Assembly: GCA_030998015.1 (NCBI GenBank)
Contig: JARWMV010000015.1
Location: forward strand, 186,001-250,000
Source: Ceratorhiza oryzae-sativae
Lineage: Eukaryota; Basidiomycota; Agaricomycetes; Cantharellales; Ceratobasidiaceae
DNA length: 64,000 nt
Reading direction: 5' to 3'
The first letter of the stretch is position 1, and every line of letters starts with the position of its first letter. Below the pieces are notes generated by a model. The model was not told the DNA's origin, ran no database searches, and saw nothing but the letters and a program-made list of their open reading frames with translations. Below, piece after piece: positions 22,640-33,358 of this stretch. A program made the position numbers and the translations under genes.

Positions 22640-22654
22640 AGGTCAAGTTCTTGA
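22640..22654 (+). other. self-priming primer-binding site of A2
   Basis: aggtcaagttcttga is a perfect 15-nt complement of 22555-22569 in the LTR and begins two bases after the LTR end. Confidence 0.75.
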
Positions 22655-22959
22655 CAATCGTAAGTCTCAGTGTCGTCTGGGATACGTCTGGAATGCCGTT
22701 GGCGTCGTTTTGAGATAACTCCTCATTGCCTTCCCCAAATCCTACTCCACCTATCCACAGCCACGAGATATCGTTGCCCTATACGCGCCTCTGTGAAACC
22801 TTGCATAGCCAGGTCCCTCACACGTCGTAACAAGCTTCGGTTCTCTAATCTCTTTCGTCAACAAGAGGTGGGGTCGCTCATTGCCCTTAAGTAGCTGAGC
22901 AACGGAGGTCACCTTCCTATTCCAATAGACTCGGGAAAGGGTCTATTTTTCCTTTTATC

Positions 22960-23900
22960 TTGCTCTTGCTCGAGTATGTCTCTGACGGAACGCACGGCCC
23001 TCAAGTGGCACAACCTTTTACAGAAGACCAGCGCTGCCGTCAGTGTGGGTGGTTCGGACACCTATCGATCCACTGCTTCACCCTTAACTCGGTCGAAAGT
23101 ATCCTTGAAGAAGCTGGGCACATCGATTTCAACCGAGTAGTAATCATCAAAGTCCGCCCCCAAAGAGTCGGACGTGCCCAACAAGCCTTTGTCACCGAGC
23201 CAGGTGCCCCCGAGTGCAAGATTTGCCATCGGACAAACGGAGCCACCTTCCCAGCGTGCTGCCCTTATTGTCCTAAGAAGGACAAATTCCTCTATTACTA
23301 CACCATCCCCCGCAACCAGCTATAAGCTGGAGAACCTTGGCCAACAGCTTCTTCGTCACCTGCTAAACACTATCGAAAATTTCCAAGACAGGTACCGTTA
23401 TTACTGGAATAAGTATGAAGAAACCTGCGAAAAACTTCACAAAGCCGAGGCCCGCTGTGCATACCTAACCAAGCGTTTGCGCGAACACCAGGAGGACTAC
23501 CTATCCCTCCTCCAAGACCATCTCAGACTAGAAGCTATAGTCCGAGAAACAATCAAACCCCACGAGTACGCTTTCCCTGTCTTCTCAACGCCGTCAGACC
23601 TCCCTCACCCCACCTTTCTCAGTGGCACGGGCTCGCCAATTCAGGAAGAAGCACCCCTTCCGGCAGCCCAAATCAATCCTCCCCAAGGAAGCACTCCTTC
23701 GGGATCAAACTAAACTAAAGAGGGTGGATTGCCCATATCGTTGCCAAGATACCAAAAGCTGGGACTTGGACGATACTTGGTTGAGGTTCGCGGGAATCGG
23801 GAACTTTGAAATTTATAGACTCGTGAGGGGAACAGAAATCCTTTATTATCAAAACAACTCCCAGTTCCCTGTACTTCCTTATCGTCTCCGTCGCCTTTAA
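22960..23900 (+). CDS. A2 leader ORFs in three successive frames (zinc-knuckle/coiled-coil protein)
   Basis: Between LTR and gag, three overlapping frames look coding. The first (to 23325) has a CCHC knuckle CRQCGWFGHLSIHC and a second cysteine cluster, CKICHRTNGATFPACCPYC. The second (23174-23713) is a coiled coil (NKYEETCEKLHKAEARC). The third (to 23900) contains KSWDLDDTWLRFAG and QNNSQFPVLPYRL. Each change is +1 and falls at a TAA stop (CTA TAA G near 23325, AAC TAA A near 23711). Both junctions are kept in A1. The product may be one protein made by +1 shifts, several proteins or a spliced product. No clear ATG opens the first frame, and an ATG at 22976 lies in another frame. Confidence 0.5.
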
Positions 23901-23924
23901 GAATTTTATTGAACTTTCTCTGAA

Positions 23925-25313
23925 ATGGCATCCCAACCCTCTGCCCCTGCTTGGGCAAATATGTCTGATGGGGAAAAAGTCGTCTATATGCTCCAGTCAA
24001 TGGATGAATTACGAGAACGAACCAACAATCTCCAAAATGATATTGGGGATGTTGAACACAATAATAAGACCTACACGGACTCACTCGAAGCCAAACTTAC
24101 CACGAATCAGACAAAAATAGATGCGGATGTGGCCGGACTAGCCACCAATGTCAACAATCTAGTGGGAATGTTAGCCATTCTCCAAACTACTATCATGCGC
24201 ATTGAAGTGCAAATCAACACCTCTGCGGGTGGCTCAGGCGTGGTTCAAGTACTAGCTCCCACTGGTACAGTCCAACCACAACCAACAGCACCTGCTCCCT
24301 CCAGAGGGTCGACTGCAAAGGTTAAGATGGCCGCCCCTCAAAAGTTTGATGGCACAAAACGGGAAGACACCATCTCATTCAGAATTGCATGTGCCCGATA
24401 CATCAATACAAACATGAGTGGGCACTCGGCTGACCAAGTGGTCGCCTTCATCACCTCCTATCTCGAAGGGTCAGCAGCTGAATGGGTTAACTCGTATGAG
24501 GAATTTGAAATTCTAAACCCTGGAACCGCGATCCCCTGGCTTCACGATGCCAATTTATTCTGGCAAGAATTTACTACCCGTTATGGGGACCTGAACCGCA
24601 CTGAAAATAACCGCGACAAGTGGCAGAAGTTGAAACAATCTAAGACGGTCCAGGACTACCTCACCCTATTCAACTTATATTCCACAGGCCTCAACTACAA
24701 CGATGCCGCCATGTGTGATCAGTTCTATGATGGTCTGTCATCAGACGTAACAGATAGCATGGTGGCCCAAAACTATGATCCCTGCACCAAAACCTTTGCC
24801 CAACTCACCCAGCGAGCCTTGGAAATTGACCGCCACCTCATCTCATTTGGTAGCAAACGAACATCTCATGGGAGTAACAAGCCCAGCAGCAATGCCTCGT
24901 CCAGTAGGCTGACCAATAACCCCCAAAGCACTCCCCAAAAGGAGAAATTCAAAAATGGGGAACGGATATATAAAATTAAGGACAGGAGAGCTGTAAAAGG
25001 TCAGATTGTGGCCATTGGACCCAATGCGAAGGGTTTCACAGTCCCAACTGTCCGCTACGATGGCAGCAATGCCAACGTACAAGAATCCTTCAAGGACATA
25101 AAGAAGGACAATCATCCACCAGCGGTCCCCAAGGCAAAGGATCCAGACGCAATGGATCTGGATAGCACAGGAAAGGGGAAGGGAACAAACACCTGCTATA
25201 ACTGTGGAGGACGGGGCCATATTGCCGCCAAATGTCCCTCAGCCAAGATGTCAGGATACGAGGCAGTAGTTGAGGATATAGAAACAACTGACGATGAGTC
25301 GGTAAAAGAATGA
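23925..25313 (+). CDS. A2 gag polyprotein, 462 aa, intact
   Basis: ATG at 23925 (MASQPSAPAWANMSDGEK). Residues 20-100 form a predicted coiled coil (ERTNNLQNDIGDVEHNNK), followed by an Ala/Pro/Gln linker and, from about residue 140, a capsid-like domain (KMAAPQKFDGTKREDTISF, WLHDANLFWQEFTTRYGD). The nucleocapsid has one CCHC knuckle, CYNCGGRGHIAAKC, at residues 424-437. A PMDLDS-like acidic stretch (DAMDLDSTGKGKG) precedes it. Gag should assemble particles and bind element RNA. The stop TGA overlaps the pol ATG as ATGA at 25310-25313, which suggests stop-restart expression of pol. Confidence 0.93.
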   Translation: MASQPSAPAWANMSDGEKVVYMLQSMDELRERTNNLQNDIGDVEHNNKTYTDSLEAKLTTNQTKIDADVAGLATNVNNLVGMLAILQTTIMRIEVQINTSAGGSGVVQVLAPTGTVQPQPTAPAPSRGSTAKVKMAAPQKFDGTKREDTISFRIACARYINTNMSGHSADQVVAFITSYLEGSAAEWVNSYEEFEILNPGTAIPWLHDANLFWQEFTTRYGDLNRTENNRDKWQKLKQSKTVQDYLTLFNLYSTGLNYNDAAMCDQFYDGLSSDVTDSMVAQNYDPCTKTFAQLTQRALEIDRHLISFGSKRTSHGSNKPSSNASSSRLTNNPQSTPQKEKFKNGERIYKIKDRRAVKGQIVAIGPNAKGFTVPTVRYDGSNANVQESFKDIKKDNHPPAVPKAKDPDAMDLDSTGKGKGTNTCYNCGGRGHIAAKCPSAKMSGYEAVVEDIETTDDESVKE

Positions 25314-28300
25314 GCTCAAACCGTGCCAGGGGGGCGGTCTTGGGCGCTATGTTACAAAATGCGCATAATGAAAATAAAAATATGGAAATGGAATGTATGT
25401 CATTAGGAAACCAATCACAACTACAGTTTTTCTTTCATGCATTTCCCCTGCGCATAACCCCCGAACACAAATCTGCATATAACATGAAAAAATTTAACAG
25501 ATGGGCCATGATTGACTCAGGGGCCACATCAGTATTTATACATGAAGATTTGGTTAAACAATACCATATTCCTACCATCGTCCTAAAAACACCCAAGAAA
25601 CTGAGGGTAATCGATGGAAGGGAGATAGACTCTGGGTCTGTGACCCATTACTGCACCTTTGAGTTGTGTATTCAAGAGCACTGAGAGATCCTCAGTGCCT
25701 ACGTTGTGAATGTTGGCAGAAATGATCTAGTTCTGGGCATGTCGTGGCTCAAATTCCATAACCCAGACATTGATTGGGAGGGGAAAGATATGAAGTTCAA
25801 CTCACCAATATGCTTGAAACACTGCATTACAAAACCCCTACATGTGCAAGCAAACGAACCCAAGGAACTCCAGTTGGACTCTCTAGACTCCCTCCCAACC
25901 AAGTACAGGGAGTTCAAGAAAATATTCGCTGAAGAAGACGACATCCAGCCGTTACCACCCCATAGGAAGTGGGATATGGAAATAGATTTAAAACCGGATG
26001 CCAAGCCAAGGCATGGCCCCATATATAGTGTGGGCGTCAAGGAAGATGCAGAATTGCGCAAAACCTTGGAGCGCCAACTGAAAGCAGGGCATATCAGACC
26101 CTCAAGGTCACCAATGGCATCTCCAGTCATATTTGTCAAAAAGAAGAATGGGAAGCTGCGCATGTGCATCGACTACCAGCGACTAAACGAAATGACAGTC
26201 TCCAATGTGTACCCACTCCCCCACATCAATGATATTGTGGAGACGCTGCGTGGGGCAAAGATATTCACCAAGTTTGATCTAAAGTGGGGCTTCAACCTCA
26301 TACGAATTCAGGAAGGGGACGAATGGAAGGCAGCTTTTAAGACCAAATATGGGCTGTACAAGCCCTTAGTCATGCAATTTGGTCAAAAGAACACACCAGG
26401 AACCTTCATGGCCATGATCCGGGAAGAGTTCCAAGACATTGAGGGCATTTATGTGGTAATCTATATGGATGATATATTAGTATTCTCCAAAAACCAGGAA
26501 GAACACGATGAACATGTCAAGGAAGTCTTACATCACCTTCAAAAAGCTGGCCTATACTGCGCTCTGGAAAAATGCGTTTTCGATGTCACGGAAGTCGATT
26601 ACCTGGGAATAGTAGTGACTCCCCAGGGAATTAAAGTAGACCCAGCCAAGGTTGAAAAGGCTGTTGAATGGCCAACCCCTACCAACCCAACCGAAGTCCT
26701 GGAAGGATTGGGGTTTGCAAATTGGTTGAGGCACTTCATAAAAGACTTTTCGAAAATTACAAGATGTCTTTATGAACTTGTCAAGAAGGATGTAAAATGG
26801 GAATGGACAGAAGAAAGGGATCAAGCATGGAATCTGCTGAAGCAAAAATTAAAAGAAGCCCCCCTCCTAATTCAGCCAGAGCCCAACAAACCATTCATTT
26901 TGGAAACCGACGCCTCAGGCTATGCCACAGGCGCCGTATTACTGCAATATGGAGAGGACGGAATGCTCCACCCAATTTCCTATTACTCCAAGGCAATGGT
27001 CCCAGCAGAAAGGAATTATGATATCTACAACAAAGAAATGCTGGCAATCATAAAGGCCCTCAAACACTGGCGTCATTTGCTAGAAGGGGCCGAACACCCA
27101 GTAAACATTGTTTGTGACCACAAGAATTTGGAGTATTGGAAGACAAATCGGCCACTGAACGGTTGGGTCACACGGTGGCATGAGTTCTTATCCAGGTTCG
27201 AATTCAAGATTCTATATATTGAAGGGGCGAAGAATGGCCAGGCAGACATACTTTCTAGGCTGTCAAGACACATCCCTAAAGAGGGGGGTGAGAGCCAAGC
27301 TCTGCTTGCGCAAAACCAATTTTTGGAGCTGAAATCACTATGCCTGCAAGCAATCATGCCAGACAATGACCTAGAACAACTCATTAGGGATGCTATCCCA
27401 GGGGACGAACACCTATCAAAAGTCCTAAAAGCCCTAGATGACAATGAGAAGGTCAAAGATTGGGAATGGGACGAAGGACTCTTACGACACAAAGGCAGAA
27501 TCTACGTCCCAAATAACAAAGAACTTCGCAAACTGGTCATTGAAAGTCGTCACGATAGCCCAGCAGCAGGACACCCAGGACAATTCAGAACATATGAATT
27601 GCTAAATCGCAAATACACGTGGTCATCAATGAAAAAATCAGTCAACGAATATGTCACACACTGCGAGTCATGCATCAGGAACAAGCACAGCAACCAAGTT
27701 CCCCCAGGGCTCTTAAACCCAATACCTGCACCAGAAAAACCCTGGGAGGAAATTACTTATGATCTGATCACCGGGCTACCCCTGTCAGAGGGATTTGATG
27801 CCATATTTACAGTTGTCGACCGCCTGACAAAAATGGTCCACTTTATTCCATGTCAATCGGAAGCCAGTGCTATGGATTGCGCCAACCTGTTCCTAACATA
27901 TGTATGGAAACTCCATGGGTTACCATGGAAAACAATCTCAGACCGCGGCCCCAACTTCGCATCCAAATTCTTAAGGCACTTATACAAACGACTGGATATA
28001 AAACCCTCCTACTCCACAGCATACCACCCTCAGACAGATGGCCAGTCCGAACGGGCCAACCAAGTAGTGGAAGGGTACATCAGACACTATGTATCAGACA
28101 GACAAGATGACTGGGTCTCGCTCCTACCATTAGCTGAATTTGCCTACAATAATGGTGTCAACGCCTCAACTGGCAAATCACCATTCTTTGCAAACTATGG
28201 TTTCCACCCAAGGCTAGCAGTCAGGGACAGGGAGGAACCAGAACTCCCTTTAGCAGACAACCATGCAGAATGGCTCCAAAAGGGCCATGACGAACTTAAG

Positions 28301-28840
28301 GCAGCCCTGGAAATAGCAAACCAGAGGATCAAGGAATACTATGACCAGAAGCATCAGACCCCTGAAGCTATTAAGGTTGGAGACAAAGTCTGGCTTGATA
28401 CCAAAAACATACGGACACAGCAGGCCTCAAGGAAACTGGCCCACAAAAGAGTTGGACCATTCAAGGTGGTAGCACAACATGGCACACATGCCTACAAACT
28501 GGACCTACCGATAACCATGAAAATACACCCAGTGTTTCACATCTCACTCCTGACCAAATATAAAGACGACCCCTATGGCTGTCAGGTTCCCCCACCACCA
28601 CCTGTGGTAACTCCTGAAGGGGAAGAAGAATTCGAAGTGGAACAGATCATAAAGTCACGATACAACAAAAGATCTAACATCTTTGAATACTATGTCAAGT
28701 GGCTCGGCTACAACGAGCGACAATGGTTAACCTATGATGACCTGGTGAACGCACCAGAACTCATCGCCGACTATGTCAAGTCGCACCCAAAGGCACCTCA
28801 GGACCCCCGTGCCTTGAAGGGGGGAAGTGTCACGAACTGA
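25310..28840 (+). pseudogene. A2 pol polyprotein, one TGA short of open
   Basis: Starts at ATG 25310 in the -1 frame relative to gag. Protease MIDSGATSVFIHEDL has its D-S-G at 25514-25522. A TGA at 25682-25684 (CIQEH-stop-EI) replaces a CGA that A3 retains. The rest is open. RT has YMDD at 26462-26473. RNase H shows ILETDASGYATGAVLL near 26900. The integrase zinc domain is at about 27540-27690, the core has ISDRGPNFASKF near 27940 and QTDGQSERANQ, and GPFKV is near 28455. The chromodomain FEYYVKWLGYNERQWL is near 28690. Codons run through the polypurine tract and stop inside the 3' LTR at 28838-28840. Confidence 0.93.
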
Positions 28841-29204
28841 CACGCATATATCCACTCTATAATATTTTCTCAATTTATTACATTTTATGAGATCATCTTC
28901 AAAACATACTTGCCTTTTATGGTATATCTGTGTCATGTGATTCATGGAATGTTCCAGACCGGTAACCGAGATGTATTTCAACTCCAATGTGAAATTCCGC
29001 AGTTCCGCAGTCGCTTCTACTGCTTCTATCTCTTATCTGTCGTGACTCACTGTACGGACTTGTTTGTTATGATGTGGCTTGTACTATGTATATAAACCAG
29101 GTCAAGTTCACAGAGGACTCCTCAAGAACTTGACCTCTCGTCGAATACAAGTTCTTTTATTTTCCTTACTATTTTCCTCGTCGCCTGACTTGTCGTCGTC
29201 GACA
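28828..29204 (+). repeat. A2 3' LTR
   Basis: 377 bp, preceded by aaggggggaag (28817-28827). Matches the 5' LTR except at three CpG sites. Confidence 0.96.
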
Positions 29205-31598
29205 ATGGGCCTGCCAGGAGAAGCGATCTACAACTGTCAAGATGCTGTTGTACCCCTTTGAGACAGGTAATTTGACAATGAAATCATATGCAACATCTGC
29301 CCATGGTTTCCATGGGATTGGTAAGGGCTTCAGGGGAGTGCCTTGTTTGTGTCCTTTGCTTCTTTGACACGTTTCACAAGATTCCACATATTGGTTTACT
29401 TGGGCCTTCATTCCTGGCCAGTAATAATCCCTTGATAGTAATTCTAGTGTTCAGGCTTGTCCCTGATGACTGGCCACAGGGGCATCACAGCACTCCTCCA
29501 GGAGACTCAACCTCAAGTCCTTGTCATCTGGGATGTAGAGCCTATTGTCATACCTTAATAGGCCCCCCTTCATTTTGTACTGTCTAAATTCCTTCTGTAC
29601 TGAGGGTGGTAGTTGTTCTTTATTTGCCATGCTCAGCCTTAAGGATCTGATAGATTCGTCTTCTTCCTGAGCTTCTTTAAGCTCCTCCCAGAAATTCCCC
29701 TGTACCTCTGCCTTGAAACCTATGAACCTTTCTTCTGGAATCATGATCTGTGGTTCCATAGGGGTGTCCCCATGGTCACTCCTTCTGGAAAGGGCATCTG
29801 GCTTCTGTGAGAGTTTCCCTGGTCTATACACAATCTGAAAATTGAAGGGTGCCAGAGTGAGATACCATCTGGCATGCCTTCTATTCCACATCTGGGCATT
29901 TTGCCAGTACTGGAGGTTCCTATGGTCAGTGTATATCACAATAGGTTCTTCTGTCCCTTCTAGGTATAACCTCCAGTGCTCTAAGGACCTAACAATTGCA
30001 AGCAACCCCTTGTTGTAGGTGTCATAATTTTTCTCTGGTGGGGTGAAGCTCTTCGATAGGAAGGCAATTGGATGCAGTCAGTTGTCATCCCCCTTTTGGC
30101 TTAGTACTGCTCCCATGGCCACTCCTGAGGCATCTGTTTCCAGTATGTATGGCTTGTTTGGGTTTGGGTGGATTAAGACCAGTTCTCTTGCTACTGCTTC
30201 TTTAATAGCTTCAAATGCTTCTTGTTGTTTTCTTTCCCACAGGAATTTGATGTCTTTTTGAGTGAGATCTGTGAGGGGTTTGGCTAAGGTGCTAAACTTC
30301 TCTATCCACCTTCTATAGAACCCCACAAAGCCTAGGAATGCTTGGACTTCTTTTACTGTGTTAGGTTCTGGCCATTCTAGTACTGCCTTTACCTTTTCCT
30401 TTTCCATCAATATCCCTTCTGGGGATATGATGATCCCAATGAAGCTTACCTCCTTCACAAAGAACTGACACTTGTGTGGTTTGAGGAAGAGGTGGTTTTC
30501 CCTCATTCTTCTTAACACCTCCCTGACATGTTGTATGTGTTCTTCCCTGTTTCTGGAAAACACTAGTACATCATCCATGTAGATTACCACATAATCATCT
30601 ATTATGTCATGGAACTTTTCCATCATGAACCTTGTAAAGGTTCTTGGTCCTTCCTTTACTCCGAATGGCATGACCAAGCATTCAAACTGGCCTTCTCCTG
30701 TCCTGAAAGCTGTTTTCCATTTGTCTCCCTCTTTTACCCTGATGTTGTTGAACCCCCATCGAACATCCATTTTTGAATAGATGGTTGTGTCCTTCAGTCT
30801 CTCAATCAATTCTATTTGGATTGGAAGTGGAAACCTGTCTGGCTTGGTGATGTCATTCATCTTACAGTAGTCGACTACCAACCTAAGCCCTCCATCTGCT
30901 TTGTTCACATAGAAACAGGGTGCAGCTACAACTGACTGGCTGGGCCTTATTTTTCTGTTTCTTAGTTCCTCCTCTAGGTACTCCCTGAGTGCCTTTGTTT
31001 CTGCTGGCGACATACTGTACCTCTTTGCAGGCTTTGGCAGCTCTGCTCCCTCAATCAGGTCCATTTTGAAGTCCAGGTTACCTTGGTGGGGTGGAAGTTC
31101 TCGGAAACCTTCTTCCCCAAACAGGTCATCAAAATCCCTAAATTCTTCTGGGATTTGTAGGCTTTCACTTGCTGCCCTTGCCTTGATTTCATCTGGGTAT
31201 GAGATGGTAAGGTCTTTCCAATCTATGATAGGTTCTGCTTCTTCAAGCCATTCTTTCCCTAGGACTATGTCTGTGTTGCCTTGGGTCATCACATAAAGGG
31301 AGCATTTCAGTGTCTTCCCTTCCACTTCAATATTTAGTTCTGCCCTTTCTTCTATGGCATCCTTGATTTCATTTCCATCAATGGCCACAATTGATTTCTT
31401 GTGTTTGAGGGGAGTGGTTGGAATCCCTTTTTCCCTTGAATAGGCCTTATCAATGAAGTTGGTTGAAGATCCTGAGTCAATCAGTGTCTTTGCTGGTTCC
31501 ATGATTCCCTCTACTGTAGTGTATATTATTGATTGATTACTAGACTTCTTGAGGTAACATACATCTGCAGTAGGGGTTATATCGGGGTCCTCCAACAT
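29205..31598 (-). pseudogene. C pol, 5' part: protease, reverse transcriptase, RNase H, integrase zinc domain
   Basis: The protease TLIDSGSSTNFIDKAYS has D-S-G at 31478-31470. RT shows RLVVDYCKMNDITKPDRFPL and YMDDVLVFSRN (near 30565). RNase H has ILETDASGVAMGAVLSQKG. A TGA at about 30078 (DDN-stop-LHP) ends the first open piece. The second (29451-30005) has the tail of RNase H with IVYRPGKLSQKPDALSRR. The third (to about 29205) has the CETCQRSKGHKQGTPL zinc-domain end and DFIVKLPVSKGYNSILTVVDRF of the integrase core, where A2 interrupts it. The stop again fits a CGA-to-TGA change. Confidence 0.88.
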
Positions 31599-33238
31599 GG
31601 AAGTGGTAGGACCAATTAGTTTTCTGACTCAGAGCTGCTTTCTTCTTCAACTTGTCTGCTGGTGCCCAGGTTGAATTTGATGAGTTGCTGGTCCTTGCAT
31701 TCATTTTCTGGTTTGCAAACTGCATGTTGTCCATTTTGCAGGCAAAGTCAATTAATTGATCTAAGGTGTATGATGGACCTTCAGCCTCATTTGCCAGTAC
31801 TTCAATCCTTAAGATCTCTTGTTGTACTTCAGGTTTTAACCCTTCCCTGAATTGGTCCTTGAGGGCTTCCTGGTTCCAGTCTACCTCTTGGATCAGGATC
31901 AGGAATTGGGTAGCATAGTCCAATGCACTCTTGGTTTGCGTTAATTTCCTTAGTTTACAGATGGTCTTTTCCTTTATGACTGGGTTGTTAAAAGCATCCA
32001 GGAATCCCTTCCTGAAATCCTTCCAGGATGCAAGGATACCTGTGCGTTCGCCTGCTAGTAGTTTCCGGCAGTAAGGTTGTGCCCAGTTTGCTGCTTCCCC
32101 CTCCTCCATGTTCATTAACACTGCAGATATCTTTTTTCGCTTGTCAAAAGCTGATTCATCATAGTCAGTGAAGAAAAGTTCCATGCTGATTATGAAGTTC
32201 TCTGCTTCCTTCCCTTTTTTCCCATTAAATTTGCTGGGTCTCCCTAGTTGCGCCTCCTTAGGAGTGTGGTTTGTGGCAAGGGTAGGTTGGTTTGCTTGGG
32301 ATGGGGGTTCTGTTTGGGGTCTTATTGTGCACTCAGCCTGGAAGGTTCTTCCCAGAAAGGGTGTTTGTACTGGAGAGGCTGAGGGGGATTGTGAGGGGCT
32401 TCCTATGACCACCCTAGTTCTTCCCCTGGTCTCTTCTGTCCTTTCCCTTGGCCTTCCTGCTTCAGTTGTTTTCTGGAGCTCATTTCCTAGATCAGTTACC
32501 CATTGTTCTAGTGTGGTCAGGATCTCCTGTGATTTCAGTTTTCTTCTCTAAGCTTTCGAGCTTTCGCTCTTGCATTCCCAGTACCCAGTTTATTTCCATG
32601 GAGATGTCCTTTAATTCTTTTATCAGGTTCCCCATTTCTGCTTTTAGGTCGTCCTGGTTCTTTGCCACATAGAGGACATTTTTGTTGGATGTTTCCATTG
32701 ACCTTACCATCCAGTCCACATTTCCTTCTTGCCGGGTTAGTGATATTTGACACTGATTTATACCTGTGATTGCCTTTTCTAGTTCCCTATGGTTATTGTC
32801 TCTAAGTTCCTTGAGCCCTGCCCTGATGGTGGTGGCAATGGTGTGAATAGGGTTGGCAGTGGTTATGGTTCTGGGACCTGGCTGGGGTTGTGTCCTTGCC
32901 TCTTCCACCAAGGCTGTACCTTGTTCATATATGGTTTGGGTCATATCTTCTACCTCATCCCTCTCTGGATTTGAGATATCTTCTGGGTCTGGATTTATCA
33001 GGTGAATTGGTGGTTGAGGGCTGCAGAGCGGTATTCCCCCTATTTGCCCTCCCAGGATGGGGGCCTGAGTGGGGTTAGGTTGAGCCACTGGTTGTGGGTT
33101 TTGTGGCAACCCCCCTGGCATTCCTTGGAGGGTCTCGTCTGGGTTACCTTCAGCCTCTGGGGGAGTAACAGGTTTGGGTGATTGTGGTCTACTATTTGCC
33201 ACTCTGCTTTGAGATCGAGTTTGTGGTCTCTGTGACAT
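31540..33238 (-). pseudogene. C gag, one frameshift
   Basis: Starts at ATG 33238 (MSQRPQTRSQSRVANSRPQS). The first 248 codons are Pro-rich, then form a coiled coil (TSNKNVLYVAKNQDDLKAEM). The frame shifts near 32530, and the second piece (from about 32500 to 31540) carries the capsid-like LGRPSKFNGKKGKEAENFI, AANWAQPYC and LDYATQFLILIQEVDWNQEAL, typical of gypsy retrotransposon gag. Only a weak cysteine/histidine remnant (HFHVGGPRYNPYCRC) is left where a CCHC knuckle is expected. It overlaps the start of pol by about 58 bp. Confidence 0.85.
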
Positions 33239-33344
33239 AGTTTCTTTGTGTTCTCTTATGTATCACAGGAGTTAGCTGGTTTCTTGTGTACTCAGCCCTT
33301 AGTATCTGTGTAATATACTTATGTTTGCCACTAGTTAAGTTAAG

Positions 33345-33356
33345 AGCTTGCTTTAT
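33345..33356 (-). other. self-priming primer-binding site of C
   Basis: On the minus strand ataaagcaagct, two bases after the 5' LTR, is complementary over 12 nt to agcttgctttat in the LTR (33487-33498), which begins 34 bp after the TATATAAG at 33525-33532. Confidence 0.68.
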
Positions 33357-33358
33357 AA

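Larger units (their letters stand above)
22261..29204 (+). mobile_element. full-length family-A element, copy A2 (youngest copy)
   Basis: 377-bp LTRs at 22261-22637 and 28828-29204, TSD ATGGG (22256-22260 and 29205-29209). The LTRs differ at three positions only, all C/T or G/A changes at CpG. It sits inside the integrase coding region of element C, and removing it plus one TSD rejoins that frame. Gag is open and pol has a single premature stop. Confidence 0.97.
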
